NCBI RefSeq assembly: GCF_014202825.1 | Contig: NZ_JACHHP010000004.1 | Coordinates: forward strand, 372,001-436,000 | Origin: Chiayiivirga flava | GTDB taxonomy: Bacteria; Pseudomonadota; Gammaproteobacteria; Xanthomonadales; Xanthomonadaceae | Length of the DNA: 64,000 nucleotides | Direction of reading: 5' to 3' | Shown: positions 26,494 to 37,700 of the stretch, piece by piece | How positions within the stretch are numbered: the first letter of the stretch is position 1 | How the letters are laid out: each line of letters begins with the position of its first letter | Translations under genes and position numbers: made by a program | Notes under the pieces: model-generated | Database searches by the model: none | What the model was told of the DNA's origin: nothing | What the model saw: the letters and a program-made list of their open reading frames with translations, nothing else

Positions 26494-27312
26494 TCACTTC
26501 CGAACGTACGCGACGAGGTTTACTGCGGGCTCCGTATTGGGCCCGACGGTAACATCAAGTGCGGCTGAAAGCTCAAGAGTGGCGGAAGTCGGGCTGGGTC
26601 GGGCGCGCGACGCACGCCAAGCAATGGCTTTTCGAAGAGCCCAGATGCGAATCCTTTCGGGGACGAACTTGAGCGTCAATGGAAGCGTAAGATTGCGGAT
26701 CCGTCGGCACCGTGAGAGCTCAGGGTCCATTATTTTTGACGATCCGCCCATCGTGTGGACTTCGACGCGTCCAAACGTTCGAGAAATAACCTTCTCTAAT
26801 GACTCTTTGGAATATTCGGTTAGATGCCATGGGTTCCATGGTTTCTGAAACCTGAACAGCCGATGCCGCCGGTCGGGCGTCACGATCACAGCAAGGCCAT
26901 CAGGTCGCATTACTCGGCGCATTTCACGCAGGTAGCGCTCGACATCTTTCACGTGTTCGATGACCTGGAAGGAACAAACAAGGTCGAAATGATTATCTTC
27001 AAAGGGAAGTGGCTTCTCCGGGTCGATGCAGGAAAAGTCTAGGTTCGGCGCTCCATATCGTTCTCTGGCGTAGGAGATCGCGTCCGCGGCGACGTCTACC
27101 GCGACGACATGCTTGGCTCGATCAGCTAGGCGGCGGCTGCCATAACCGCTTCCGCATCCTAAGTCCAGAACAAGTTTTGACGCGGCATGTGCTTCAGCCA
27201 ATGCATACGTGGCGAGATGAAAGATATATATTGCGTATGCTGCGTCAGAGCGCCGATAGTCCTCTTCTATCAGGCGCTCGCTGGTTGGCTCCAGTTGTAT
27301 ACTATTAGTCAT
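26494..27312 (-). CDS. SAM-dependent methyltransferase (class I), glycan cluster
   Basis: This 272-aa protein has the class I motifs: motif I KLVLDLGCGSGYGSRR (about 46-61), acidic motif II VVAVDVA, and FDLVCSFQVIEHV (post-I/IV) plus RVMRPDGLAVIVTP. It is the methyltransferase-11/23 type often met in polysaccharide clusters. It is the last gene of the minus-strand run that starts with the pilins. A likely substrate is a sugar or lipid-linked glycan; this is inference from place only. The C-terminal 90 residues are specific to this protein. Confidence 0.85.
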   Translation of the reverse strand: MTNSIQLEPTSERLIEEDYRRSDAAYAIYIFHLATYALAEAHAASKLVLDLGCGSGYGSRRLADRAKHVVAVDVAADAISYARERYGAPNLDFSCIDPEKPLPFEDNHFDLVCSFQVIEHVKDVERYLREMRRVMRPDGLAVIVTPDRRHRLFRFQKPWNPWHLTEYSKESLEKVISRTFGRVEVHTMGGSSKIMDPELSRCRRIRNLTLPLTLKFVPERIRIWALRKAIAWRASRARPSPTSATLELSAALDVTVGPNTEPAVNLVAYVRK

Positions 27313-27317
27313 ACTCG

Positions 27318-28226
27318 TTACCGATTCTTCATCATGCGTTGCAGGGCCAGACCGAGAACTAACGCAAATACGTCACCCGCCAAAGTGGATAGGCGGTGCG
27401 CAGCGGTCAGGGTTACCGCTGCGGGCATTCCTAGATAAGGGGAGAGCAATAGTAAGAGAACCCCTTCTCTGGCCCCGATTCCGGCGGGCAGGCCGGGTGC
27501 AAGAAATCCAGCTGTCCACGCTACGGAAAAACTACCGGTTAAATATAGCAGTCCCGGATTTCGCGAATCCGATCCGACCAGCGCGTAAAGCCCGATGCCA
27601 ATAACAATATAGTTGATTGCGTAGACCGCCGCACACACTAAGGCAGTACTGGGCCGTATCAATGTCCACAATGTCCCGAGGCCAGCGTTGGGCGAATCCG
27701 TCGCAAACCTTGCCCTTACGCGTGCGGCGAGTACAGCCAACAGAATACAGATTAAAATCAGCGGTACGATTGACCGAGCACCGATATCCGAAAAATCGAT
27801 CAAGAGTGCCAGCGCGGACATGGCTGCCGCGATCCCCAGCGCAATGCATGCTTCGGCTAGCAAACTCGTGGTTGCAATTTTTCCAGGAACTCCGGCTCGC
27901 ACAAGCATGCCACCACGGAGCAAGTGCTGCGCGAGATTGCCTGGTATGTAGCGGGCAATCTGGCTGATACACAGCGTGTGGATCGAGATCGAGACGGGGA
28001 TCCTCGCGCCTAGATCTCCAAGTATCCTGGCATGAACAGTTCCGGTCAGCGGATAAATCAGTGCAAAGCACGCAGAACTCAGGAGAAACTCAGGCAGCAC
28101 TGACGGCCTTCGCGAGAACAGTGAACATATGGCATCCCACTGCTCCCACAGCTGAAGTGCGAAGAAGACGCAAGCGGAGGTCGCTAGCGCGATACCAAGA
28201 AGTCGAAGTGTCCGGTATGGAATCAC
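27318..28226 (-). CDS. YbhN/UPF0104-type membrane protein (lysylphosphatidylglycerol synthase TM family)
   Basis: This 302-aa protein is almost entirely membrane-spanning (about eight helices). Family marks are IARYIPGNLAQHLLRG (about 91-106) and the highly conserved GFLAPGLPAGIGAREG near 245-260. Members sit beside glycosyltransferases in many surface-polymer clusters and are proposed to act as lipid or lipid-linked sugar flippases; this is not proven here. Start overlaps the upstream methyltransferase stop by 4 bases, and the next gene begins 5 bases after its stop, so all three are cotranscribed. Confidence 0.85.
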   Translation of the reverse strand: MIPYRTLRLLGIALATSACVFFALQLWEQWDAICSLFSRRPSVLPEFLLSSACFALIYPLTGTVHARILGDLGARIPVSISIHTLCISQIARYIPGNLAQHLLRGGMLVRAGVPGKIATTSLLAEACIALGIAAAMSALALLIDFSDIGARSIVPLILICILLAVLAARVRARFATDSPNAGLGTLWTLIRPSTALVCAAVYAINYIVIGIGLYALVGSDSRNPGLLYLTGSFSVAWTAGFLAPGLPAGIGAREGVLLLLLSPYLGMPAAVTLTAAHRLSTLAGDVFALVLGLALQRMMKNR

Positions 28227-28999
28227 TTCTTGCGAGCCACGACCAAAAAACCCGTGCCTAGATTGCTCCGCAGGAATAGCACTTGGCCTATCGTTGCAAA
28301 TTTTAGCAGTAGTCGTCCGGACGCTGTGCTCATAACGGCAAACGCTCGTGTGCCAGCCCGTCGATCGATGCCACTTCGCTCATTGTTCGCCTCCCGGTCC
28401 GGTGTGCCATCTGCGCGGCGAAGGGTCGAGGAAAAGTATGTATGACGAGACATCAGGTCCATAAGATTGGCTGCTGGAAAACCGTAGCATTCGATGTTAT
28501 GCACCGCGAAGCCGCCTGCTTGCAGCACCTGCACAATCTGCTTTTTCTCGTACCGTCGCACGTGTCCAGCCCATTCGTCCGCAGGCCCCCATCTGCGCAT
28601 ATGTGCTGGAACCGACAGAATCAGCTCTCCGCCGGGACGTAGCCATTGAGCCCAATCGCGAACGGCCCCGGCGTCATCTTCAATGTGTTCGAGCACTTCG
28701 AGAGCCAGGAGGTAATCGACGGTGGCTGACCGCGGTGGAGTCCGACTGAGGAGTCGGGGGGCAGTCTCAGGATTCGCGGTCGCGATTCGTCGAGCCAGTT
28801 CCATTGCGGATGCGGAGCTGTCAAAGCCCTCACAGTCGTATCCGAGGTGACTGAGCTCATGCAACAGCGCCGCTGCGCCACAGCCTATCTCCAACAGCCG
28901 TCCGCATGGCTTTGTGCTCAGATACCGCATCACTCGATCGCGGCGAAGAAGATATCGTGGCATCGGTATCCAGCCCGACTCGGGCCAGACTGGGCCCAA
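28223..28999 (-). CDS. SAM-dependent methyltransferase (class I), glycan cluster
   Basis: The 258-aa product has motif I RLLEIGCGAAALLHEL (about 34-49), the acidic strand GFDSSASA and VDYLLALEVLEHIED, then RPGGELILSVPA. Methyltransferase-12/23 type. The start is uncertain: TTG at 28999 gives the listed length, ATG at 28963 removes 12 residues; the conserved fold begins after both. Stop overlaps the YbhN-like gene by 4 bases. Ninety bases separate it from the GT-C gene upstream. It probably modifies a sugar made by this cluster. It draws on SAM like the other methyltransferase here. Confidence 0.82.
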   Translation of the reverse strand: MGPVWPESGWIPMPRYLLRRDRVMRYLSTKPCGRLLEIGCGAAALLHELSHLGYDCEGFDSSASAMELARRIATANPETAPRLLSRTPPRSATVDYLLALEVLEHIEDDAGAVRDWAQWLRPGGELILSVPAHMRRWGPADEWAGHVRRYEKKQIVQVLQAGGFAVHNIECYGFPAANLMDLMSRHTYFSSTLRRADGTPDREANNERSGIDRRAGTRAFAVMSTASGRLLLKFATIGQVLFLRSNLGTGFLVVARKK

Positions 29000-29089
29000 C
29001 TCGTTCGTCCAGCGTTGCCGTGATTTGCGGATGGTAATGTTTGTCGCCTCGAGACTCTGGCGGATGGAGTGTGGTGGGGCGCGCGACGT

Positions 29090-30916
29090 CTATGCTGGTC
29101 CGCGCTCCCGCATCTCTTTCCTCAATGCCTGCGCTGCCTCAATCTGACCGGACCGTTCAAGGTAGCGAACTGCGGCCTGCCCTACCGGCAATCGGGGAAT
29201 TGAGCGGTATGATGCCACTGCGAGGGGTGCGGCCGCATCCCATTGTCCGGCACGCGCGTGGAACTTGCTTGCAAGGAACAGCATGTCGTTCTTTGGCGGG
29301 GCTCGGTTGTCCTGATTAGCTGCGGCGCCTACGAGACTGTCGATGGTCGCCGCCAAGTCCTCGTCCGGAACACGGCAACGACCCGCATCGCTCATGTCGT
29401 ACAGCATCATCGCGCTCTGGGCTTCTGCGACGGTAAGCCTCTCTGGAGCGTGTTGGCGCACGGTGGAAAGCAAGCGAGCGTCCGCTCCCGTCCCGAGCAC
29501 ACATTGCACTGAGAACTGATCGAGACTGCCGAGCAGCCGTTCTCTTGGTCGTTCACTGTTGGCGATGTTGGCGAATATTTCCAGAGCTTCTGGCGCGCGA
29601 TAAGCGCTCAGAGCCCACAGAGCGCGCTCTTGTCTGGCGCGAAGGGACTGTGGGCGGTTTTCGTACGCCTGTTGGACGATCGATCGCTTGCTCGTCCACA
29701 CAAACGCTTGGGACAGTGTTGTAGTCGCAAGGCCGGCAAAGTAGGCGATCGACAGGCTGGCAACAAGTATCGCCCGGGTACGTGAAACGCGGGCACGTTT
29801 GATCAGCCACGCGAAAACAGAGGCTGCAGCCAGCAAAAGGCCAACGCTCGGGAGGTAATTGCGATGTTCGTAGTAAAGCTCCAGCGGTAGCACGGTCGAC
29901 TCGACGCCATGCGCAACTACGAAGAAGAACCACCCTGCGAAAAATCCGGGAAGATGCTTACGGACTGCGACAGCAATCCAGGAAGTTGTAGCAATTCCCA
30001 TCCAGCACCACACAGTTCCCGGCGGCGACAACAACCCTTTTGAAATGGCGAAGTCGTCGGTGTATACGCCCATGAGTCTTCCGCGAGGAACGGCGGTCAT
30101 GCCGATGTACTCGACCAATGCCCGCCCTTGCGACAACAGCCGCTCGTATAGTGTGAAATCCCGGAATTCGTAGCCTCCCAGAAATGTCCGTGGCGACCAC
30201 GCGAACATCAGCAACCCCGCGGCGAGCGGGAGTGCGAGAAAGAGGATGAAAAAGATCTTGACTTCCTTCGGGCGATGACCGGAAAAATACGCGGCTTCGA
30301 ACACTAGACACAGAGACGATGCAACAGCGGCGTTTTCCTTGCTCAGCATTCCGAGCCCCCACATGAGCGGGAAAAAGAGGAAAAGCCACCATCGTGCGTG
30401 TTCTTTTTCGGAGTGAGCCAGTAGAGCGCGGCCCCGGAGGTAGGCACAGAGACCGAGCAGAACGAACAGGCTGCTCAGCTGCGCCATCCGCTGCACGACA
30501 TACAGGACGGTGCTGACGTGCAAAGGATGCAATACCCAAATAGCGGTCAGCAATGCTGCCAGGCCGGCAGCATGCCGTGACAGTTGGGAGTCATTCTGCA
30601 GCGCTATCCGCAATAGCAACCAGATCGCCGTTGCCGTCAGAAGGTGGATCAGAAGATTCCCGGTCTTGTAGGCGAACGGGTCGACGCCGCCGGCTAAGGC
30701 GCTCAACGTGAAAGTCGCCATAGCGACTGGGCGCCCGAGGGCTCCCGATTCGTTTCCGCTGACAACGGCGAACCAACTGGCTTCCCCGTCCAGCCAGAGC
30801 TTTATCGGTTGAAGGTTGACCGCATCATCGAAAAGGAAGGGGCCGGGCAAGCCGGCGCTATAGATGAGTGCTGCGACGATGAAGGCAGCACACATTCCCG
30901 CGGTCGCGCGCGACAT
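29090..30916 (-). CDS. GT-C membrane glycosyltransferase (TMTC/PMT-like), candidate pilin O-glycosyltransferase
   Basis: This 608-aa protein has about ten membrane helices in its first 410 residues and a soluble helical C-terminal region (about 430-608) resembling degenerate TPR repeats. In the first outer loop it has the acidic pair FLFDDAVNL (Asp30-Asp31), and later LYYEHRNYLPSVG, both typical of TMTC-like and related GT-C enzymes that use lipid-linked sugars. It lies directly downstream of two pilins on the same strand, so glycosylation of pilin is the leading idea. I chose the ATG at 30916; a GTG at 30937 is possible, and the longest open frame would overlap the pilin gene. Confidence 0.7.
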   Translation of the reverse strand: MSRATAGMCAAFIVAALIYSAGLPGPFLFDDAVNLQPIKLWLDGEASWFAVVSGNESGALGRPVAMATFTLSALAGGVDPFAYKTGNLLIHLLTATAIWLLLRIALQNDSQLSRHAAGLAALLTAIWVLHPLHVSTVLYVVQRMAQLSSLFVLLGLCAYLRGRALLAHSEKEHARWWLFLFFPLMWGLGMLSKENAAVASSLCLVFEAAYFSGHRPKEVKIFFILFLALPLAAGLLMFAWSPRTFLGGYEFRDFTLYERLLSQGRALVEYIGMTAVPRGRLMGVYTDDFAISKGLLSPPGTVWCWMGIATTSWIAVAVRKHLPGFFAGWFFFVVAHGVESTVLPLELYYEHRNYLPSVGLLLAAASVFAWLIKRARVSRTRAILVASLSIAYFAGLATTTLSQAFVWTSKRSIVQQAYENRPQSLRARQERALWALSAYRAPEALEIFANIANSERPRERLLGSLDQFSVQCVLGTGADARLLSTVRQHAPERLTVAEAQSAMMLYDMSDAGRCRVPDEDLAATIDSLVGAAANQDNRAPPKNDMLFLASKFHARAGQWDAAAPLAVASYRSIPRLPVGQAAVRYLERSGQIEAAQALRKEMRERGPA

Positions 30917-30971
30917 CCGCGGTATGGGCGGTGTCACCGGGTCTGCCCGACGACTCCCGCCGTCAACAAAT

Positions 30972-31385
30972 TCACGGTCGACATTCTGCGGGAACGATGA
31001 CCAGATTCGTTCCCCCGGGGACGGTGCAACGCCATTCCAAGCCCCCGCTGATGACGGTGGGCGTGAGTGTGAAGGTGACAGCACCGTTGGGAGTGGAGGT
31101 CGCCGCGGTAATGATCCCGCCGTTGGCGATGTTCACGCTTGTGCAGTTGTCCGATGCCACGAACTGGAAGCCGGTATTCGTGGATGTCACAGCCGACAGC
31201 GAGCCGCGATCCTGAGCGGTCTCGGATACGGCGAGCTTTGCGCCAGCGGCGACGTTCAGGCACTCGGTGTTCTTGGTGCGCGCGATGTAGTCAAGGTACG
31301 TCGGCAGCGCCAATGCAACCAGGATTCCAATGACCGCGATCACGATCATCAGTTCGATCAGAGTGAATCCTGCCTGGCGCTTCAT
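30972..31385 (-). CDS. Type IV major pilin-like protein (second of tandem pair)
   Basis: The prepilin is 137 aa. It starts [20 protein letters not shown]: a short basic leader, cleavage after Gly6, N-terminal Phe and Glu5 of the mature protein, then the assembly helix. The C-terminal globular part has cysteines in ECLNV, DNCTS, EWRC and AECRP; the last two should form the pilin disulfide loop. AGGGGG 5 bases before the ATG sets the start. It is 51% or so alike to the neighbour by eye and shares its layout. A terminator stands between the two pilin genes, so this copy is probably made at a lower level. Confidence 0.93.
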   Translation of the reverse strand: MKRQAGFTLIELMIVIAVIGILVALALPTYLDYIARTKNTECLNVAAGAKLAVSETAQDRGSLSAVTSTNTGFQFVASDNCTSVNIANGGIITAATSTPNGAVTFTLTPTVISGGLEWRCTVPGGTNLVIVPAECRP

Positions 31386-31438
31386 GCAGCCCCCTGAAGG
31401 CAACGATACGGATAGATCTGTGTGTATAAGTCTGCTGC

Positions 31439-31471
31439 AAAAAAAAGAGCCCCGGATGAAATCCGGGGCTC
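31439..31471 (-). terminator. Rho-independent terminator after the first pilin
   Basis: Minus strand: AGCCCCGGAT - TTC - ATCCGGGGCT plus one more pair, followed by CTTTTTTTT. An 11-bp perfect stem with an 8-base T-run, 26 bases past the stop of the first pilin gene and upstream of the second. Confidence 0.93.
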
Positions 31472-31496
31472 CTTCCTGAAGCCGATCTCTAAATTA

Positions 31497-31916
31497 TCAG
31501 CGGCATTCCGCCGGAATCTGCGCGTCGTTTGCCTGGCCCGTGGCAGAGCAATCCCACTCGATGCGGCCCGCGGCGGCAGTCGGTGCCAACGTGAACGTCA
31601 CGGCCGGGCCGCCGGTAGCTGCACCGGTGATAGCAGTGATATTGCCACCGTTAGCAATGTCGACCGAGGCGCAATAGTCGCTGGCGGTAAACGAGAAGCC
31701 GGTATTGGTGGTCGTAACCGCAGCAAGAGAACCACGGTCCTGCGCCGTCTCGGCGACCGACAGTTTCGCGCCCGCAGCGACGTTCAGGCATTCGGCGTTC
31801 TTCGTGCGAATGGTGTAGTTCTGATATGCCGGCAGGGCGATGGCGATGAGGATGCCGAGGATCGCGATGACGATCATCAGTTCGATGAGGGTGAAGCCTT
31901 TCTGCATGTTCTTCAT
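31497..31916 (-). CDS. pilA: Type IV major pilin (first of tandem pair)
   Basis: The prepilin is 139 aa: [21 protein letters not shown], cleaved after Gly7, with Phe1 and Glu5 in the mature form. Cysteines lie in ECLNV, DYCAS, EWDC and AECR. GGGGA 5 bases before the ATG at 31916 supports the start. It is the promoter-proximal pilin, with a sigma-54 promoter at 32031-32046 and a strong terminator right after it, the expected arrangement for the abundant major subunit. PilR in this window is the likely activator. Tandem pilins of this type occur in Xanthomonas relatives. Confidence 0.94.
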   Translation of the reverse strand: MKNMQKGFTLIELMIVIAILGILIAIALPAYQNYTIRTKNAECLNVAAGAKLSVAETAQDRGSLAAVTTTNTGFSFTASDYCASVDIANGGNITAITGAATGGPAVTFTLAPTAAAGRIEWDCSATGQANDAQIPAECR

Positions 31917-32030
31917 GGAATTCCCCAAGAGGTGTGGTAGTTAGCTAACAAGTCGCCGCAACGCCGACTGGCTCATCGCCTGGATCCCTGGCCTCAGAAG
32001 ACCAGACCACGTCGCGGTCGCGGGAGCACT

Positions 32031-32046
32031 AGCACGAGGCGTGCCA
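32031..32046 (-). promoter_or_regulatory. Sigma-54 promoter of the pilin operon
   Basis: Minus strand TGGCACGCCTCGTGCT. It has the -24 GG and -12 GC spaced by exactly 10 bases and matches the consensus TGGCACG-N4-TTGC[A/T] at all but one position. Transcription would start about 100 bases before the first pilin. PilR (33013-34404) is a sigma-54 activator and the expected regulator. Confidence 0.8.
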
Positions 32047-32191
32047 GCTGCTAAGAGCTGAAAAAACAGCTTCGGAAACAGTTTGTTGCAATCCGGCCTA
32101 CCGCAGAATGCGCGCGATCGGTCCGGAAGTGTGAGCTTCGTCACAAATGCGCACGATGCGCTAAGGGCTCGCGACCTCACCATTGCGTCAT

Positions 32192-32962
32192 TTATTGACC
32201 ATCTTGGTCAGCTTTGGGCGTGCGGGTAGCCCATGGGTTCAGGTCCACGGGCGCAATTGGCGTCCCGGTTGCGGGGTCGAGCAACATCAGCGCGGTTCCG
32301 CGCGCTCCCTGCAGAGGCAGGTAGCGCAAGTTGCGCACATCTTCGCCGCCGACACGCAACAACGCAGCCTGCTCTGCGCTGCTGGCTTGCGCGAAAATTT
32401 CGGACACGAGCGGTGCACGTGCCAGCAAACCTTCCTGGACTTCGTCGAAAGGCACGTAATAGCGCGGCAGCGTATGCACATCGTTTCCAGCGACGGCTCG
32501 CTCGAAAATGTTCGCGCGTAGTGCTGCATCGAGTGGAAGGACGGCCCCAACCCGCTGAGGTCCGGACCACGACAGGCGGTTGTACGGTTCCTTGCCTTGT
32601 GCGAGATCTCTCGGATCGATCTCGTTTGCTGCGACGAGATTGAAGCGATCGATCACGCCCACGAGGAACACCGGCCGCACCTGCGCGAGAGTGTAGACAC
32701 CGTAAGCCAAAAGGGCGGCCTGGATCATGCCGATGACCGCCAGATCCATCCGCAGACTGGGTTTGCCCTTCTTGTAAACGATCAGGGTTAGGAGCGGGCC
32801 GGCTGTGATGTCGACAACTGCAATGATCGCAATCAGCGCGTCGACTTTGCTCATGTGCAGAAGCTCGGGTGGATACCAGAGCGACAGCACAATGCCGAGC
32901 AACGCAATGATCACAACCGCGCTGATGGCAAGGTGGATCCCGGCTGCTTTCCAGCGTGTCAT
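32192..32962 (-). CDS. TfpX/TfpZ-family type IV pilin accessory protein
   Basis: The protein is 256 aa with four N-terminal membrane helices (about 8-28, 41-62, 75-95 and a weaker fourth at about 98-112) and a C-terminal periplasmic region. Landmarks of the family: MTRWKAAGIHLAISA start, LWYPPEL, the DITAGPLLTLIVYKKGKPSLRMDL segment (here in pieces DITAGPLLTL, KGKPSLRMDL), and DRFNLVAANEIDP. TfpX/TfpZ (FimB-like) proteins accompany pilin genes and help pilin maturation or stability; the mechanism is poorly known. It sits between pilR and the pilins, all on the minus strand. Confidence 0.88.
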   Translation of the reverse strand: MTRWKAAGIHLAISAVVIIALLGIVLSLWYPPELLHMSKVDALIAIIAVVDITAGPLLTLIVYKKGKPSLRMDLAVIGMIQAALLAYGVYTLAQVRPVFLVGVIDRFNLVAANEIDPRDLAQGKEPYNRLSWSGPQRVGAVLPLDAALRANIFERAVAGNDVHTLPRYYVPFDEVQEGLLARAPLVSEIFAQASSAEQAALLRVGGEDVRNLRYLPLQGARGTALMLLDPATGTPIAPVDLNPWATRTPKADQDGQ

Positions 32963-33012
32963 TCGAATACCTAGAGCGGCTTTGAGAGTGTGGTGTCGAG
33001 CGTGTCGTCGGA

Positions 33013-34404
<1,392 letters not shown>

Positions 34405-34789
34405 GGCGGGTAGGTCAGCGCGGACTGAGTGCGAGTGGCGGAACCTTAACGGGTGGCGGGGGGAAAGCCAACTGAGCATTGACACAGGGGCGCTCGAACG
34501 AACTCGTAGAACGGATACGAAAAACCCGGACCCGATGGGCGGCGGTTTTTCGTTGTGCAGCCGGCGTCACGGTTCTCTCCGATCAATGTGTCAATCTTTC
34601 CCTTTGCGCCTGTCGGAGGGTTGCTGGATGAAAGCTCCCCCTGTTGGCCGCGGAAAAGCTCTCGTGGCTAGAGCGAACGCTCCAGAGCACGGGTGCTTGC
34701 GACATACGTGTGTTGCGCCGACAAACGAACCGACCGCAAATCGGTACATCAGATCTTTGCTCCCAACGTCATCGGTCCTGGGGAAATTC
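34405..34789. other. Intergenic gap pilR / RHS gene with inverted repeats
   Basis: No gene is seen. It holds the inverted 9-mers ATTGACACA (34478-34486) and TGTGTCAAT (34587-34595) around a hairpin (34518-34552). From about 34,560 the base composition drops toward that of the RHS gene's first third. This is a likely island boundary. Confidence 0.55.
34518..34552. terminator. Bidirectional hairpin at the island edge
   Basis: CGAAAAACC ... GGTTTTTCG, a 9-bp perfect stem with A-rich and T-rich flanks so it could terminate in either direction. It lies between two divergent genes, an odd place for a terminator. Confidence 0.6.
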
Positions 34790-37700
34790 ATGTGTCGTCT
34801 ACTGTGCGCCTTGATCTTTCTGATGTTGCTGCCTTCGATCGCGCCTGCGAATCCCGAGCTCGGCTGCCTACCTGCGGAGGAAAATGCCGAAATTGCCTGG
34901 GTTTTCAGCGGGGTTGCTTATCCAACGCTTGAGTGCGCGGAAGAAGCGATGCGCGCGGTGCCCGGCAACGCCGATATGGAGCGTAAAGACGAAGACATCC
35001 TGAGCGAGCCTAACACCACTATTCGATACCACATCACGCCGAAGCCGCCATCCATTTTGGCGGAATGGTGGATGCTTGCAGGTAATGGGTACGGATATTG
35101 CCAAGTAGGGAGTCCCTGGGATCCTTACGGATTCTGCGGCTCGGAATCAGAAGCCGTGGACACCTATATTGCCCTGCTGGAAAACTCGAATTTTTGCAAC
35201 GTTGAAATCACAGAGCCGAGCAATCCATATGCATTGCATGGATTGATCTCCCCGCTCGAGATGGTTGACAACGTGTTTTATTTTACAGTTCAACATGTTA
35301 GGGGCGGGTGGATTGTCGAGCTTGGATCTTCGAGTTCGCCGCCCGCTTGCAATCCGCACCCGACGTTGGGGGCCTCAATGTCTCGACGTACACAGGCCAA
35401 ATGCCCACCATTCTATACGACTACGAACAATGGCCAAGACTGGCCCCATGCATTCTGTATAAACAACCGCACGGCTACCATTACAACTCGCATCCGCCAG
35501 ATATGTGCCGCCGGCGAAGGCAATCCCTGCTCGCCTACCACCGGCAACAAGACCATCACGGCAAGTGACATCACCACGCCAGCGCTGTCCTTCAACCGCA
35601 CCTACAACAGCATGGCAAACTTCAGCACGCCCGGCATGCCCACAGGGTGGACGCACGCCTATTCGGATCGGTTGGAAGGCCACTTCTACGGCACCTACCC
35701 GACCATCTACCTGATCGACGGCAGCGGCAACCTCGAGCAATTCAAGCTCGTCAGCGCAAATCTCTATCGCAGCGTTAATGCGCCAGGTGATGTGCTCACC
35801 GTCAACGGCAGTGTGACCCTGCTGCGCGCGAGCGGCGCCGCCAAGGGCTTCGACTCCGGCGGTCGTCTGATCTGGACGCGCTCGCTCGGTACCGACCCGT
35901 CTACCGAAAACACGCTCACTTACAATGCTGCCGGCCGACTTGCCAGTATCTCGAACCCAACGGGGCGTAGCCTGAGCTTGGCATATTCCAATGTCGGAAA
36001 GCTCGCCAGCCTTACCGCGCCGGATGGCAGCGTCGTCGAGTATACCATCGATGCATTGAACCGCCTCGAATCGGTTACATACCCCGGCGGCGCTTCTGTG
36101 AACTACATCTACGCCTCACCCACGTCAAACCTGATCACTGGCATCATTGATGAACTCAACGCGGATTATGCCACCTACACCTATGACGATCAGAGTCGCG
36201 CAACATCCAGCGAACACGCTGGCGGCGCCGAACGGGTTGAGCTGGTCTACCTGGAGGAAGGCAAAACCCGTGTCACGCGGTCGAATGGTGAAGTGGTCGA
36301 TTATCTGTTCGACCACAGTTCGACCTTCTTCCGACTCGAATCCGTCGACGGCGTCGAAGGGTCGCAATCCTACGTTCGCGATGGGCAGGGCCGCATCACG
36401 GCGATGACTGATCGCAACGGCACTGTCGAAGAATATGAATACTCGAACACGCATCGAACTGCCGTGGTCCGTGCGGCGGGCGAGCAGGAAGAGAGTCGTG
36501 CCGAGACCGACTGGCACGCTACGTTCGCCGTCCCAACCGAGCGTCGCACTTACAACGCCGGCAACGTGTTGGTCGCAAAGTCGAACTGGAAGCAAAACAC
36601 GCGCGGCCAAGTCTTGACGCAAACCGCAACCGATCCTTCGACGCTCGCCACTCGCATCACCACCTACACCTACTGCGAACCCTCCGACGTCGCGCTGCCG
36701 AACTCCACCTGCCCCATCCTCGGCCTGATCAAATCCATCGACGGCCCCCGCACCGACATCGCGGACCTCACCACCTACGCCTACTACCCCGCCACCGACG
36801 AATCCGGCTGCGCCACCACCGGCCCCTGCCATCGCAAGGGCGACCTGTGGAAAGTGACGAACGCCCTCGGCCACGTGACGGAGACGCTGCGTTACGACCG
36901 CGCCGGCCGCGTGCGCGCGTCGAAGGATCCGAACGGCATCGTCACCGAGTTCACCTGGCACCCGCGCGGCTGGCTGACGGTGCGCACGGTGAAGGGCGCC
37001 ACCGCACCCGCGGACGCCACCACCACCTACGCCTACGACGCCGTCGGCCAGGTCACCCGTATCACGCAGCCGGACGGCGACTATCTCGACTACGAATACG
37101 ATGCCGCGCACCGCCTGGTTGCCATCGAGGACGCGCTCGGCAACCGCATCGACTACACCCTGGACGCTGCCGGCAACCGCACCGCCGAAACCACCTCCGA
37201 CGCCGCCGCCGTGGTGAAGCGCCAGCTCACCCGCGTCTACGACCAGCTCGGCCGCCTCGACGAACAGCTCGATGCACAGAACCGCGCCACCGCATTCGAG
37301 CACGATGCCAACGGCAACCAGACCGCCATCGTCGACGCGCTGAATGTCGAAACCCGGCAGGAGTACGACCCGCTCAACCGCCTGAAGAACACCATCCAGG
37401 ACTACGCCGGCCTCGATGTCGAAACCGGTTACGCCTACGACGCGCTCGACCGCCTGGTGACGGTGACCGACCCGAAGGGCCTGGACACGCACTACACCTA
37501 CGACGGCCTCGGCAACCTGACCCAGCTCGACAGCCCGGACACCGGAATCACCACGTACACCTACGATGCCGCCGGCAACCGCCACACGCAGACCGACGCC
37601 CGCGGCATCACGGCCACGCACACGTACGACGCGCTGAACCGGCTCACCGCCACCACGTATCCGGACAGCAGCCTCAACGTCGCGTACGTCTACGATTCGG

